A stretch of 64,000 nucleotides of DNA from Marinobacter sediminicola (GCF_031157525.1 NZ_JAVIXR010000001.1:310001-374000); one strand, 5' to 3'; counted from the stretch's first letter, positions 17,581 to 27,852 are shown. Numbers and translations: made by a program. The notes: generated from the sequence alone by a model not told the origin.

Positions 17581-17862
17581 TTAGCCGTTCATGGCGCGAG
17601 GAGAGTGGTCCTCGTGCTCGGCTGTATCTTGCCCGGCTGTGTTTGACGAAGCCGGATGCTCATCTGGCACTATGTTTACGGCATGCACGCCTTTGTCGCT
17701 AGGTTTCTTCTCGAAACTGACCGTCTGGCCGGCTTTGAGCGTTTTATACCCATCTATCTGCACGGATGAAAAGTGGGCAAACAGGTCGTCACTGCAGCCA
17801 TCTTCAATGATGAAACCGTACCCTTTGGCATTGTTGAACCACTTTACCTTGCCTCTTGGCAT
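17581..17862 (-). CDS. cspD: Cold-shock-domain protein, CspD type
   Basis: The 93-residue protein begins with a single cold-shock domain (GKVKWFNNAKGYGFIIED with the RNP1-like motif, then DLFAHFSSVQ as RNP2) and ends with an acidic, low-complexity tail of about 25 residues. CspD in E. coli is a stationary-phase, single-stranded-DNA-binding inhibitor of replication and is encoded next to clpS, exactly the position seen here. ATG at 17862 was picked because AAGGGAG lies just upstream; the frame stays open to 17910 but the extra 16 residues do not fit the family. Confidence 0.9.
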   Translation of the reverse strand: MPRGKVKWFNNAKGYGFIIEDGCSDDLFAHFSSVQIDGYKTLKAGQTVSFEKKPSDKGVHAVNIVPDEHPASSNTAGQDTAEHEDHSPRAMNG

Positions 17863-18181
17863 GATGAACTCCCTTGTTCCTTTGCTGTCACTTGTTGTTG
17901 TTAGCTTCAAAACCAGCTTTGAATATTTTTTTCCGGTTTTGGCTCTACGAGACAGTTACATGAACTGCTCATATATTTACATTATTTTACACGGTAGGTT
18001 AACTGTCGGTGAAACCCGGGGTCGAGTCAATAGCTTGTATTGCGGTATTGTGTGGTTGAACGCAGTCCGGAAGCGGTATCATGTTCGTATTGTTAATTAT
18101 CTCACGCTCGGGTTTGGATTTGACTTGAAAACCCGGTACCAGGCAACCACATTAATGAAGGACACCGATAACCGGTAAAGA
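17863..18181. other. cspD-clpS divergent intergenic region (319 bases)
   Basis: No gene is seen. The region is AT-rich near cspD and must hold promoters for cspD (leftward) and clpS-clpA (rightward). A weak sigma-70-like pair TTGAAC (18056-18061) and TATCAT (18077-18082) with a short 15-base spacer is the best candidate I see for clpS. Confidence 0.4.
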
Positions 18182-18544
18182 ATGATGCGGACTATCGAAA
18201 ATTCTCTACTAGTATTAAATCAGGGGGAGGAAGAACTGCCAGGACGTCATGACGATCTGAGCGTTGCTCCCGAAAAGCCTGCACTGAAGCGTCCGGCACA
18301 ATATAAGGTGATGCTTCTGAACGACGATTACACACCCATGGATTTTGTAGTGGATGTGTTGATGACCTTCTTCGGTATGAATGAAGAAAAGGCGACACAG
18401 GTGATGCTGCTCGTCCATACGCAGGGAAAGGCGGTATGCGGGGTGTATACCCGAGACATCGCGGAAACAAAGGCGGCACAGGTGAACCAGTATTCCTCTG
18501 AATGCGACCATCCGCTCCTTTGCGAGATTGAATGTGCAGACTGA
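18182..18544 (+). CDS. clpS: ClpS adaptor for N-degron recognition
   Basis: ClpS binds proteins with N-terminal Leu, Phe, Tyr or Trp and delivers them to ClpAP. The 120-residue protein has a flexible N-terminal extension (about 1-38) and the conserved core [20 protein letters not shown], where the NDD segment and following methionine line the N-degron pocket, then [26 protein letters not shown]. It is followed by clpA after 18 bases, the usual arrangement. The transferases ate and aat, which create ClpS substrates, are encoded 3.5 kb away. Confidence 0.96.
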   Translation: MMRTIENSLLVLNQGEEELPGRHDDLSVAPEKPALKRPAQYKVMLLNDDYTPMDFVVDVLMTFFGMNEEKATQVMLLVHTQGKAVCGVYTRDIAETKAAQVNQYSSECDHPLLCEIECAD

Positions 18545-18562
18545 TACAAGTTGGGGTGGCCC

Positions 18563-20833
18563 ATGCTGAGCAAAGATCTTGAAATTACGCTGAATTCGGC
18601 CTTTAAAAGTGCCCGCGACAAGCGCCATGAGTTCATGACCGTAGAGCATTTGTTGTTGGCTCTGCTGGAGAATGAATCTGCAGTGGGTGTTCTCAAAGCC
18701 TGTGGTGCAGACCTCAAGCAGCTTCATGATGAGCTGGTTGAATTTGTGGACTCCACAACACCATTGATTCCGGGTAGCGATGACGAGCGCGAGACCCAGC
18801 CAACACTAGGGTTTCAGCGAGTATTGCAGCGCGCCGTATTTCATGTGCAATCTTCTGGCAAGAAAGAGGTTACCGGTGCCAATGTTCTGGTCGCCATTTT
18901 CAGTGAGCAGGAAAGCCAGGCCGTGTATGTGCTCAAGAAACAGAGCGTTGCACGCATTGATGTCGTCAACTTCGTGTCCCATGGCATATCCCGTGTTCAA
19001 GGCGCTGAAGATCAGGATGGCACTGAGCAGGCGTCACTTGAAGATTCTGGCGAAGAAGGTGGGCAGTCCAAACCTTTGGAGACATACGCTACCAACCTGA
19101 ATGAACAAGCCCGTCAAGGACGGATTGATCCGTTGATCGGTCGTGAACATGAGGTTGAACGCGTGGTGCAGATTCTTGTGCGCCGGCGCAAAAATAACCC
19201 TTTGTTGGTCGGTGAGGCTGGCGTAGGCAAGACTGCTATTGCAGAAGGACTTGCCAAGCGCATCGTCGATGGTCAGGTACCGGATATTATTTCCGACGGC
19301 GTCGTGTATTCGCTGGATCTTGGCGCACTTTTGGCAGGAACCAAGTATCGCGGTGACTTCGAGAAGCGCCTGAAGGCACTGCTGGCGGAGTTGAAAAAAC
19401 AAAAGCACGCAATTCTGTTTATCGACGAGATTCACACCATTATTGGAGCGGGATCTGCATCTGGTGGCGTAATGGATGCCTCGAACCTGCTAAAACCAAT
19501 GCTGAGCTCAGGTGAGATTCGTTGTATTGGATCCACGACGTATCAAGAATTCCGTGGCATTTTCGAGAAAGACAGTGCGCTGGCCCGTCGCTTTCAGAAG
19601 ATCGATGTGAACGAGCCGAGCGTTGAGGATACCTACCAGATTCTCAGGGGGCTCAAGTCGAACTTCGAAAAGCACCACGATCTGAAATACACAGATCGGG
19701 CTTTGCGCGTCGCTGCAGAGCTGGCGGATCGTTACATCACTGATCGCCACCTGCCGGATAAAGCCATTGACGTAATTGATGAGGCTGGCGCAAGGCAGCG
19801 TCTGATGCCTGAGGATAAACGCCTGAAAACGGTGGATGTCCCGGAGATTGAGGATGTGGTTGCGAAGATCGCTCGTATTCCGCCGAAGAACGTGTCTACC
19901 AGCGACAAGGATCTGCTGCGCAATCTGGAGCGTGATCTCAAGATGGTGGTGTTCGGACAGGATCCCGCCATTGAATCGCTGACAATGGCAATCAAGCTGG
20001 CCCGTGCCGGTTTGAAAGCGCCAGAGAAACCCCAGGGTTCCTTCCTGTTTGCCGGGCCCACGGGCGTTGGTAAGACAGAGGTGACCAAGCAGCTTGCGAA
20101 AGCGCTTGGGGTCGAACTGGTTCGGTTCGATATGTCGGAATACATGGAGCGCCACACAGTTTCTCGTCTGATTGGTGCCCCACCGGGGTATGTAGGATAC
20201 GACCAGGGCGGTTTGTTAACGGAATCTGTTAACAAACACCCGCATTGTGTTCTGCTGCTGGACGAAATCGAGAAGGCGCACCCGGAAGTGTTCAACCTGC
20301 TTCTGCAGGTTATGGACCACGGTACCTTGACCGATAACAACGGGCGCAAGGCTGACTTCCGCCACGTGATTCTCGTGATGACCACCAACGCCGGAGCTGA
20401 AAGCATGGCTCGCCGCTCGATGGGCTTTAGCGAGCAAGACCACAGCAGTGATGGTATGGAAATTATCAGCAAGACCTTCACGCCGGAGTTCCGCAACCGT
20501 CTGGATAGCATTATCCAGTTCGGGGACCTGCAGAGGGACACCATCACTCACGTTGTGGACAAGTTCCTCACCGAGTTGCAGGCGCAGCTGGATGAAAAGC
20601 ACGTGGTTCTGCATGTGGATGATGCGGCCAAGTTGTGGCTTGCGGATAAGGGTTATGACGTCGCGATGGGTGCACGCCCCATGGCGCGGTTGATTCAGGA
20701 CAAGATCAAGCGCCCACTTGCTGAGCAGATACTGTTTGGCAGGCTGTCCGAGAAGGGCGGGGATGTATTTATCCACCTCAAGGATGATGAGTTGGTGTTC
20801 GATTATGAGGATGAACCTGCAGAAGCCGTCTGA
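18563..20833 (+). CDS. clpA: ATP-dependent Clp protease ATP-binding subunit ClpA
   Basis: ClpA is the AAA+ unfoldase that feeds ClpP. From ATG at 18563 the protein has 756 residues, close to E. coli ClpA (758). It contains the N-domain that docks ClpS ([30 protein letters not shown]), a first AAA+ domain with Walker [10 protein letters not shown] (about 216) and a second with GPTGVGKTE (about 498), plus the C-terminal small domain. GGGGTGG precedes the ATG; an in-frame TTG 12 bases earlier is less likely. clpP is not in this window. Confidence 0.97.
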   Translation: MLSKDLEITLNSAFKSARDKRHEFMTVEHLLLALLENESAVGVLKACGADLKQLHDELVEFVDSTTPLIPGSDDERETQPTLGFQRVLQRAVFHVQSSGKKEVTGANVLVAIFSEQESQAVYVLKKQSVARIDVVNFVSHGISRVQGAEDQDGTEQASLEDSGEEGGQSKPLETYATNLNEQARQGRIDPLIGREHEVERVVQILVRRRKNNPLLVGEAGVGKTAIAEGLAKRIVDGQVPDIISDGVVYSLDLGALLAGTKYRGDFEKRLKALLAELKKQKHAILFIDEIHTIIGAGSASGGVMDASNLLKPMLSSGEIRCIGSTTYQEFRGIFEKDSALARRFQKIDVNEPSVEDTYQILRGLKSNFEKHHDLKYTDRALRVAAELADRYITDRHLPDKAIDVIDEAGARQRLMPEDKRLKTVDVPEIEDVVAKIARIPPKNVSTSDKDLLRNLERDLKMVVFGQDPAIESLTMAIKLARAGLKAPEKPQGSFLFAGPTGVGKTEVTKQLAKALGVELVRFDMSEYMERHTVSRLIGAPPGYVGYDQGGLLTESVNKHPHCVLLLDEIEKAHPEVFNLLLQVMDHGTLTDNNGRKADFRHVILVMTTNAGAESMARRSMGFSEQDHSSDGMEIISKTFTPEFRNRLDSIIQFGDLQRDTITHVVDKFLTELQAQLDEKHVVLHVDDAAKLWLADKGYDVAMGARPMARLIQDKIKRPLAEQILFGRLSEKGGDVFIHLKDDELVFDYEDEPAEAV

Positions 20834-20873
20834 GGCGGCTGGCAGGCCAGCCAAGCAAAGGCACTAACAAAAA

Positions 20874-20902
20874 AACCGCTGCAGTGATGCAGCGGTTTTT
20901 TT
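20874..20902. terminator. Bidirectional terminator between clpA and infA
   Basis: AACCGCTGCA, loop GTGA, TGCAGCGGTT, then five or more T; on the other strand the hairpin is followed by T from the A run at 20869-20875. It serves the convergent clpA and infA genes. Confidence 0.9.
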
Positions 20903-20928
20903 ATTCGTCTTCGAAGTCGGCCGTAATA

Positions 20929-21147
20929 TTAACGGGCGCGGTACACAATTCGGCCTTTGCTCAGATCGTAAGGCGTCAATTCAACCTTGACCTTGTCGCC
21001 GGTCAGGATGCGGATGTAGTTTTTACGCATCTTGCCGGAAATGTGAGCGGTAACAACGTGCCCGTTGCTCAGCTCAACGCGAAACATGGTGTTCGGAAGG
21101 GTATCAAGAATAACCCCTTCCATTTCAATAGCATCTGTCTTCGCCAT
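20929..21147 (-). CDS. infA: Translation initiation factor IF-1
   Basis: The 72-residue protein is IF-1, an OB-fold protein that binds the 30S A site during initiation. It begins [20 protein letters not shown] and shows [27 protein letters not shown] and [21 protein letters not shown], near-invariant for the family. Location next to clpA, ate and aat matches many gammaproteobacteria. A bidirectional terminator follows. Confidence 0.98.
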   Translation of the reverse strand: MAKTDAIEMEGVILDTLPNTMFRVELSNGHVVTAHISGKMRKNYIRILTGDKVKVELTPYDLSKGRIVYRAR

Positions 21148-21196
21148 TCAGTAAAAACCTCTGTTGAAAATACTTTCCGTAATTTTAAATTGCGCA

Positions 21197-21225
21197 ATTC
21201 TGCCTTATTTGTAGCCGTTTGGCAA
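21197..21225 (-). promoter_or_regulatory. Candidate infA promoter
   Basis: On the minus strand TTGCCA (plus 21220-21225) and CAGAAT (plus 21197-21202) are spaced by 17 bases, about 50 bases before the infA start. Assigned by eye. Confidence 0.45.
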
Positions 21226-21298
21226 AGTGAGTTCATTATTGGCGGCAAATAAAGCCGCTTATTACCGGTTTATATCGGTATTTACGTGTCATGCCGTG

Positions 21299-22012
21299 TT
21301 ATTCGGTTGTCAGGACTCGCCACTGACCATCATGGAGCGCTTCCAGGGGCTTGAACCGCGTTTTATAACTCATTTTGTTGCACTGCTTTATCCAGTATCC
21401 AAGATAGAGGTGCGGCTGTTTGCGTCTTTGCGTCTCTTCAATTTGCCAGAGAACGGCAAAGGTGCCCAAACTACGGCCCTCTTGAGCCGGATCGAATACG
21501 GTATAGATGGCGGAGAGCCCGTCATCCAGAACGTCGACTGCGGCCAATGCTAGCAGTTCTCCGTCTTTGCGCATTTCCAGGAACCAGGAGTCGGAGTTTC
21601 CTTCCACCAGAAAGGAAATGAACTGCTCACGGGAGGGCGGGTACATGTCACCGTCTTTATGGCGCAGTTCCACATAGTTGGCATAAAGCCGATAGTAGCT
21701 CTCATTGAAGGCGGCCGGCACCAGTGTGCATTCCAGATCACTGTTCTTTTTCATGACCCGGCGTTGGTTGCGATCCGGTTGGAAGTGATTCACGTTCAGT
21801 CGCACCGGGATACAGGCGTTGCACGCTTCACAGTGCGGGCGATAATAATGTGAGCCGCTGCGCCGGAAGCCCAGTGCGGTCAGTTGGCTATAGAGTTTTT
21901 TGTCGATTTGGGCGCGCGGGTCGACAAACATAGTTGTCGCTTCGCGATCTGGAAGATAGCTGCAGTCGTGGGCTGGTGTTGCGTAGAACACCAGAGTTCT
22001 CAGACTACTCAT
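21299..22012 (-). CDS. bpt: Aspartate/glutamate leucyltransferase (ATE family, Bpt)
   Basis: Bacterial ATE-family enzymes (Bpt) add leucine from Leu-tRNA to proteins beginning with Asp or Glu, creating ClpS-recognised N-degrons. The 237-residue protein has the N-terminal cysteine region CSYLPDREATTMFVDP, the HCEACNACIPVRLNV cysteine motif and LDDGLSAIYTVFDPAQEGRSLG plus YLGYWIKQCNKMSYK near the C-terminus, all typical. Older annotation calls it ate, arginyl-tRNA--protein transferase. Its ATG abuts the aat stop (TAAATG), so the two transferases are translationally coupled. Confidence 0.93.
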   Translation of the reverse strand: MSSLRTLVFYATPAHDCSYLPDREATTMFVDPRAQIDKKLYSQLTALGFRRSGSHYYRPHCEACNACIPVRLNVNHFQPDRNQRRVMKKNSDLECTLVPAAFNESYYRLYANYVELRHKDGDMYPPSREQFISFLVEGNSDSWFLEMRKDGELLALAAVDVLDDGLSAIYTVFDPAQEGRSLGTFAVLWQIEETQRRKQPHLYLGYWIKQCNKMSYKTRFKPLEALHDGQWRVLTTE

Positions 22013-22726
22013 TTACGCCTCCGGCCGGTTCCACTGCCAGTCGAATGTCCAGTTGCTCTGGTTCGGTTTTTTGTCCGCATACTCACTGATTATAGATAAG
22101 AACTCGTTTCTTGGTAGGGTGCGTGCGCCCATGCTGAGAAGGTGAGAGCTTTCTACCTGGCAGTCCATGATTCGATAGCCCCAGTCTTGCAGTTGGTGGG
22201 CAAGATGGACCATGAGCACTTTGGATGCATTGGTTTCCAGGGAAAACATGGATTCGCCAAAGAAGCATTGCCCAATGGCCAGCCCGTACATGCCGCCCGC
22301 CAACTCGCCTTTCTGGTTCCATACTTCGATGGAGTGGGCGACTCCCTGGCGGTGCAGGGCTGAGTAACTTGCGATCATGTCGTCGGTTATCCAGGTGCCT
22401 TCGCTGCGGGTGGAGGCGCACAAGCGGATGATTCGGCTGAAGGCTTGGTCTGTAGTGACGCTGAAGCGCCTCTGGTTGAGCGTTCTGCGCAGGCTTCGGG
22501 ATATGTGTATGTTTTCGGGGAAGAGCACGCAACGGGGGTCTGGGGACCACCAGAGTATGGGTTGGTCGTCGCTGTACCAGGGGAAGATGCCGCTGCGGTA
22601 GGCGAGGATTAGCCGTTCTGTGGAGAGATCACCACCCAGCGCGAGGAGGCCATCGGGGTCGTCGAGGGCTTCATCGGCTGAGGGGAACCACAGCTGGTCG
22701 GGGTCTAGCCAGGGTAGTGAAGTCAT
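22013..22726 (-). CDS. aat: Leucyl/phenylalanyl-tRNA--protein transferase
   Basis: Aat attaches Leu or Phe to proteins with N-terminal Lys, Arg or Met, generating N-degrons for ClpS-ClpAP. The 237-residue protein carries the FPSADEALDDPDGLLALGGDLS opening, RSGIFPWYSDDQPILWWSPDPR, and the GMYGLAIGQCFFGESMFS core, all family hallmarks. It begins 21 bases after trxB on the same strand and is followed directly by bpt. Linkage to trxB is also seen in E. coli. Confidence 0.96.
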   Translation of the reverse strand: MTSLPWLDPDQLWFPSADEALDDPDGLLALGGDLSTERLILAYRSGIFPWYSDDQPILWWSPDPRCVLFPENIHISRSLRRTLNQRRFSVTTDQAFSRIIRLCASTRSEGTWITDDMIASYSALHRQGVAHSIEVWNQKGELAGGMYGLAIGQCFFGESMFSLETNASKVLMVHLAHQLQDWGYRIMDCQVESSHLLSMGARTLPRNEFLSIISEYADKKPNQSNWTFDWQWNRPEA

Positions 22727-22747
22727 CCTGTCTTTTGCCGATAACTC

Positions 22748-23734
<987 letters not shown>

Positions 23735-23840
23735 TCATTGGGAGCCTGTATTGCGAGGAAGGGCAAAAGGCTATCACGAAAGCAGCAAGCTTCCATTTGT
23801 TTTGCTCAATTCCTCCGATAAAGCAATGCTATCTATGCGG

Positions 23841-24752
23841 TTACTCCAGTACCGAAACGCTGGCCAGCAGTTGGCGTACGCGTTCAGAACTTTTTCCGGA
23901 TTCGCCTTGTTCGAGGCGGTGTTCGGCAATCGACGGGAATACTGCTTGTATATCATCAGGTAGTGCGTGGCGGCGGCCTTCCATCAACGCCCAGGCTTTA
24001 GTGGCTCTGAGCAACCCAAGCCCGGCTCTGGGTGACAAACCATAGAGCAGTCCGGGCATGCGGCGGCTTTGTTCCAGCAAGCGTTGGATGTAGTCCAGCA
24101 GTGCCGGGCTGGCGGTTATGCGGGTTACCTCTTCCTGAAGTTTGGCGAGCTCGGTCTCGGAGAGCAGGGTGCCGAGCCTGTCTGTCATTACTCGGCGATC
24201 TTCGCCTTCCAACAACTCCCGCTCTGCTCTCGGGTCGGGATAGCCAAGCCGAATACGCATCAGAAAACGATCAAGCTGGGATTCCGGCAGAGGGTAGGTG
24301 CCGCCTTGTTCTGTAGGATTCTGGGTGGCAATTACAAAAAACGGATGGGGTAGTGGTCGGGTTTCGCCTTCAATGGATACTTGGCGCTCTTCCATTGCTT
24401 CCAGCAGTGCGCTCTGTGTTCGTGGCGACGCGCGGTTGATTTCGTCTGCCAGGACCACCTGGGCAAAAATAGGGCCCTGGTGGAATACCAGACTCCCTGC
24501 TTGTTTGTCGTACATGGAATAGCCCAGCACATCAGCGGGCAACAAGTCGTTGGTAAACTGAATGCGCTGGTAACTAAGCCCCATCACTTTGGCCAGTGCA
24601 TGGGAGAGGGTGGTTTTGCCCATGCCTGGAATGTCTTCAATCAGCAAGTGACCACTGGCGAGCAGGCCACAGAGGGCCAAGCGAACCTGGTGCTCCTTGC
24701 CAAGCAGGATCTGGTTCAGTTCGGTAACTACGTTGTCCACCAGGTTTTTCAT
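23841..24752 (-). CDS. MoxR-family AAA+ ATPase
   Basis: The 303-residue protein is a MoxR AAA+ ATPase: Walker A in EDIPGMGKTTLSHALA (about residue 42), the segment FTNDLLPADVLGYSMYD, Walker B in VVLADEINRASPRTQSALLEAMEE, and sensor 1 in FVIATQNPTEQGGTYPLPESQLDRF. MoxR proteins act as chaperone-like ATPases, normally beside DUF58, von Willebrand-factor-A or transglutaminase-like membrane proteins. None is present here; trxB follows after 139 bases. It starts 7 bases after aguB and is probably the last gene of the aguA-aguB-moxR operon. Client unknown. Confidence 0.9.
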   Translation of the reverse strand: MKNLVDNVVTELNQILLGKEHQVRLALCGLLASGHLLIEDIPGMGKTTLSHALAKVMGLSYQRIQFTNDLLPADVLGYSMYDKQAGSLVFHQGPIFAQVVLADEINRASPRTQSALLEAMEERQVSIEGETRPLPHPFFVIATQNPTEQGGTYPLPESQLDRFLMRIRLGYPDPRAERELLEGEDRRVMTDRLGTLLSETELAKLQEEVTRITASPALLDYIQRLLEQSRRMPGLLYGLSPRAGLGLLRATKAWALMEGRRHALPDDIQAVFPSIAEHRLEQGESGKSSERVRQLLASVSVLE

Positions 24753-24759
24753 GCCGGGT

Positions 24760-25695
24760 TCAGTCCCTCACTCTTTTTAGAATGTCGCCGTAGGCGTCGA
24801 TGCGACGGTCTCTGAAGTACGGCCAGATGCGACGAATAGATTCAGTGCGATGGCGATCAAGGGTGACACTCAATATGCATTCGCTGCTGTCGTCGGCCCG
24901 GGCGAGGAACTCGCCTTGAGGACCGCAGATAAAACTATTGCCCCAGAAGAGTATACCGTCGGAATGCCCGGTGGGATCCGGTTCAGTGCCTACCCGGTTG
25001 GGCGCAACTACCGGGAGGTTGTTGGCCACGGCGTGGCCCCGTTGAACGGTGACCCAGGCTTCCAGTTGACGGGCTTGCTCATCCGGAGTGTCTGTTATGT
25101 CCCAGCCGATGGCGGTGGGGTAAATCAGAATTTCGGCGCCGGCGAGCGCCATCAGGCGTGCCGCTTCCGGGTACCACTGATCCCAGCAAACGAGAACCCC
25201 AAGCTTACCTACCGAGGTTTCGATGGGGGAGAACCCGCTGCGGCCGTCGTTGAACTCGGCATCACCCGGGGTGAAGTAAAATTTCTCGTAGAACCCCGGG
25301 TCGTCCGGAATGTGCATTTTGCGATACAGGCCAGCAATGGCCCCATCGGTCTCGATGACCACAGCGGTATTATGATAAACACCGTTCATGCGTCGCTCAA
25401 ACACAGAGCCCACAATAACGACGTTCAGTTCCCGAGCCAGGTCTGAAAGCTTTTCGCTGGTGGGCCCAGGAATGGGTTCGGCCAGGTCAAATATGCTTGT
25501 ATCTTCGATTTGGCAAAAATACTGGGTTGCGTGAAGCTCTTGCAGAATAACCAACTCAGCGCCACCGGCGGCCGCTTCGCGAATCAGCATTTCGGAGGTG
25601 GCGAGGCTGGCGGCTTTGTTTTCACTGCACGCCTGCTGAATTGCAGCTACTACAAGCTGGCTTGAATTCCGGGTTCTGCCGGGGTTATGACTCAT
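24760..25695 (-). CDS. aguB: N-carbamoylputrescine amidase
   Basis: AguB hydrolyses N-carbamoylputrescine to putrescine, CO2 and ammonia, the last step from agmatine. The 311-residue protein is a nitrilase-superfamily enzyme with the Glu in VILQELHATQYFC, the Lys in LYRKMHIPDDPGFYEKFYF and the nucleophile Cys in GVLVCWDQWYPEAARL (about residue 175). The ATQYFC and PDDPGFYEKFYFTPGD segments are typical of this substrate class. Its ATG overlaps the aguA stop by 4 bases. The N-terminal dozen residues (MSHNPGRTRNSS) extend before the domain and the true start could be slightly later. Confidence 0.94.
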   Translation of the reverse strand: MSHNPGRTRNSSQLVVAAIQQACSENKAASLATSEMLIREAAAGGAELVILQELHATQYFCQIEDTSIFDLAEPIPGPTSEKLSDLARELNVVIVGSVFERRMNGVYHNTAVVIETDGAIAGLYRKMHIPDDPGFYEKFYFTPGDAEFNDGRSGFSPIETSVGKLGVLVCWDQWYPEAARLMALAGAEILIYPTAIGWDITDTPDEQARQLEAWVTVQRGHAVANNLPVVAPNRVGTEPDPTGHSDGILFWGNSFICGPQGEFLARADDSSECILSVTLDRHRTESIRRIWPYFRDRRIDAYGDILKRVRD

Positions 25696-26744
25696 AGCGT
25701 GACAACTCCTTCCGGGATCTGCATGGTGACGCAGTGCAGGCTGCCGTGCTGTTTGACCAAGGGGCGGCAGTTAATCGGGATTATCTCCCGGTCAGGAAAT
25801 ATCCCGCTCATAATTCGAGTGGCTTCTTCATCCTGAGGTACATCGTATACAGGTAATAGCACCGCGCCATTAATGATCAGAAAGTTAGCGTAGGTGGCTG
25901 GCAGGCGTTCGCCTTCGTCACCGAATACCGGGTCAGGCCAGGGGAGTGCTGTGAGCTTGTAGGGCGAACCATCCCGCTGGCGGAACTCCTGAAGGTCTTC
26001 TTCCATGGCTGCGAGGGCACTGTAATGCTCATCTGCCACGTCCGGGCAGGCCACGTAGCAGATATGGTCCGGGGCGCAAAAGCGGGCCAGAGTATCAATA
26101 TGGCTGTCAGTATCGTCGCCGGCCAGATAACCATGGTTTAGCCACAGAATCCGATCTGCCCCCAGCATTTCAGTCAGCAGCTGCTCAATGGCACCGCGGT
26201 CCATGGAGGCATTGCGTGAGGGGGTCAAAAGGCATTCGCTGGTGGCTAGTAAGGTGCCTTCACCATCCGATTCGATGGAGCCACCCTCCAGGACAAAGTC
26301 CACCGCTTGCATGGGGGTAGTACCAAACACTCCAAAATTCGCAATATGACGGTTGAGTGCATCGTCTTTCTCCCAGGGGAATTTGCCCCCCCAGGCGTTG
26401 AAACGAAAGTCCAGCAGGGTGGGCTCGCCATCGGTTATTACGGTAATCGGGCCGTGATCGCGAGCCCAGGTGTCGTTTGCTGGCGCAGGGACAGCGCGCA
26501 CCCGTCCGGGCAGGTTTTGTTGGCTGGCCCAGGCGTTTAGCTCGCGCTCAAGGTCTTGCAGTCGAACCACGTGCTCACAGCTGATTACGAGATGTTGGAA
26601 ATAGAGAACCGAGCGGGCAATTTCCAGAAATACGGGCTCTACCTCATCAATAATCCCTGCCCAGTCGGTACCCGGGTGAGGCCAGGTAAGTACAACGGCG
26701 CTTTGGGGTGCCCACTCAGCGGGCAACACGCGTAGGGATGTCAC
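25692..26744 (-). CDS. aguA: Agmatine deiminase
   Basis: AguA converts agmatine to N-carbamoylputrescine and ammonia. The 350-residue protein is a peptidyl-arginine-deiminase-fold enzyme: WPHPGTDW opening, NDTWARDHGPI, NAWGGKFPWEKDD, LEGGSIESDGEG, the histidine in DDTDSHIDTLARF, and the catalytic C338 in KQHGSLHCVTMQIP. It is first in a leftward operon with aguB and moxR, together giving an ADC/agmatine route to putrescine; arginine decarboxylase must be elsewhere. A hairpin at 26771-26795 separates it from the upstream gene. Confidence 0.95.
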   Translation of the reverse strand: MTSLRVLPAEWAPQSAVVLTWPHPGTDWAGIIDEVEPVFLEIARSVLYFQHLVISCEHVVRLQDLERELNAWASQQNLPGRVRAVPAPANDTWARDHGPITVITDGEPTLLDFRFNAWGGKFPWEKDDALNRHIANFGVFGTTPMQAVDFVLEGGSIESDGEGTLLATSECLLTPSRNASMDRGAIEQLLTEMLGADRILWLNHGYLAGDDTDSHIDTLARFCAPDHICYVACPDVADEHYSALAAMEEDLQEFRQRDGSPYKLTALPWPDPVFGDEGERLPATYANFLIINGAVLLPVYDVPQDEEATRIMSGIFPDREIIPINCRPLVKQHGSLHCVTMQIPEGVVTL

Positions 26745-26766
26745 TTTACAGTCACCTTAAAATTGC

Positions 26767-26795
26767 AAAAGCCGCCATTCTATAAAAAAGGCGGC
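26767..26795 (-). terminator. Candidate terminator after the small exported-protein gene
   Basis: Read leftward: GCCGCC, a 13-base AT-rich loop, GGCGGC, then TTTT. The stem is short but the T tail is right, and it lies between the 26855 gene and aguA. Confidence 0.5.
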
Positions 26796-26854
26796 ATGTC
26801 GTCTGAATGTGTGCCCTGAACAGGTGGGCGGGAAGAACACCGTGTCGAAAAATG

Positions 26855-27160
26855 TCAGCGCTGAGGTGTCAGGACCGAGTGTATGACACGATCATTTTCG
26901 AAATAGACCACAAAATTACCGTAATTCCACTGGCTGATCGGCGGATGGCCGATAGGACCCTCAATGGAAGCTGGCTGGCCCCATGAGGCTTTTACCGAAG
27001 CCTGTGTGGTACCTACCCGGGGCACGCTTTGGTCGCTTCTGTCTGCTTGGCTGCCTACAGGTACACGGAGTTCTTCCGCAAGTGCGCCGGTAACCGGGGC
27101 GAAAGCCATAATAAATAGTGCCGATACCAGGGTGCTGGTCAGGACTCGCTTCATTGTCAT
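26855..27160 (-). CDS. Small exported protein of unknown function
   Basis: This protein of about 101 residues has a clear signal peptide (MTMKRVLTSTLVSALFIMAF, cleavage after GALA) and a compact mature domain with GTTQASVKASWGQPASIEGPIGHPPISQWNYGNFVVYFENDRVIHSVL. The pattern of a helix, WGQP, then strands resembles SmpA/BamE-like or OmlA-like small periplasmic folds, but I would not assign function. GGAG lies 8 bases before the chosen ATG at 27160; the frame stays open further to 27295 but that would overlap the PilZ gene and bury the signal peptide. Confidence 0.75.
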   Translation of the reverse strand: MTMKRVLTSTLVSALFIMAFAPVTGALAEELRVPVGSQADRSDQSVPRVGTTQASVKASWGQPASIEGPIGHPPISQWNYGNFVVYFENDRVIHSVLTPQR

Positions 27161-27264
27161 TGATCGTTCTCCACTCATACTTGAGCCTCCGGCAAGCACT
27201 CCGGAGACATGGATAAAACGTAATATCCGAGAATTAAAGGCAAAAGTCACATGTTTTCGCCAGT

Positions 27265-27852
27265 CTACTCTTTTTGGCGCTGACGAATCTGCCAACGCAT
27301 CACATGTCTGGCGATTTGCTGACGATCCCCATCTTGTATCTGGATAAAGCCCGTATGAACCCTTGCTCTGCCTGTTTCGGTGGCCTGCACATCCAAAACC
27401 TGTGCCACGGCTCGGGGCTGGAATAGTTCTGGCGGCAAAGTCATGCGGACTGCAAGCTTATCGCCAGTTTGCCATGCTTGTGGGCTCCCCGAAAAGGCCA
27501 GACCACCCTCGCTCAGAGTTACGTCTTGCCAGTCCTCCGGTTGCAAGGGATTTTGCTGAAAGGCCATAATGCGCGCTAGCGTATCCAGCTTCCCATTCAA
27601 GGACTTTACCAGACCGGTAAGCAGGCGGTCTTGGTCGGCAAGACTGGCGAGCTGAGATTTGATGTCCTGATCCAGTCGTCTGAAGTCTGCTTTCAGCGTC
27701 TCGATATGGTCGTCGTTGAAAGGGTTGTCGCTAAACTCGGCTGAGTGCGACAGCTTCCGGACTTCCAGGCCAATCCGGTCTTCGATGCGGAAAAATTCCC
27801 GACGCTCAGGTAGATTGTCTGTCGGTTCGAAAGGCGTATCTTCGGTGTGCAT
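27265..27852 (-). CDS. PilZ-domain protein (likely c-di-GMP binding)
   Basis: The 195-residue protein begins with a short acidic stretch, then ERREFFRIEDRIGLEVRKL, an arginine-containing motif of the kind that starts PilZ-like domains, then a coiled-coil linker (about 55-95), and a C-terminal PilZ-like barrel with the core DVTLSEGGLAFSGS (compare the family D/NxSxxG motif) and VRMTLPPELF. It is of the type that pairs a partial N-terminal PilZ element with a C-terminal one. Binding of c-di-GMP is inferred from family knowledge and the arginines are not those of the canonical RxxxR motif in perfect form. It is divergent from the lol genes. Confidence 0.75.
   Translation of the reverse strand: MHTEDTPFEPTDNLPERREFFRIEDRIGLEVRKLSHSAEFSDNPFNDDHIETLKADFRRLDQDIKSQLASLADQDRLLTGLVKSLNGKLDTLARIMAFQQNPLQPEDWQDVTLSEGGLAFSGSPQAWQTGDKLAVRMTLPPELFQPRAVAQVLDVQATETGRARVHTGFIQIQDGDRQQIARHVMRWQIRQRQKE

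Noticed and set aside
18551-18562. TTG at 18551 as clpA start
   Set aside because: The ATG at 18563 gives the family N-terminus and has a suitable GGGGTGG upstream.
19732-20547. Long minus-strand frame inside clpA
   Set aside because: Antisense shadow of the second AAA+ domain; Ser/Arg-rich translation without domain features.
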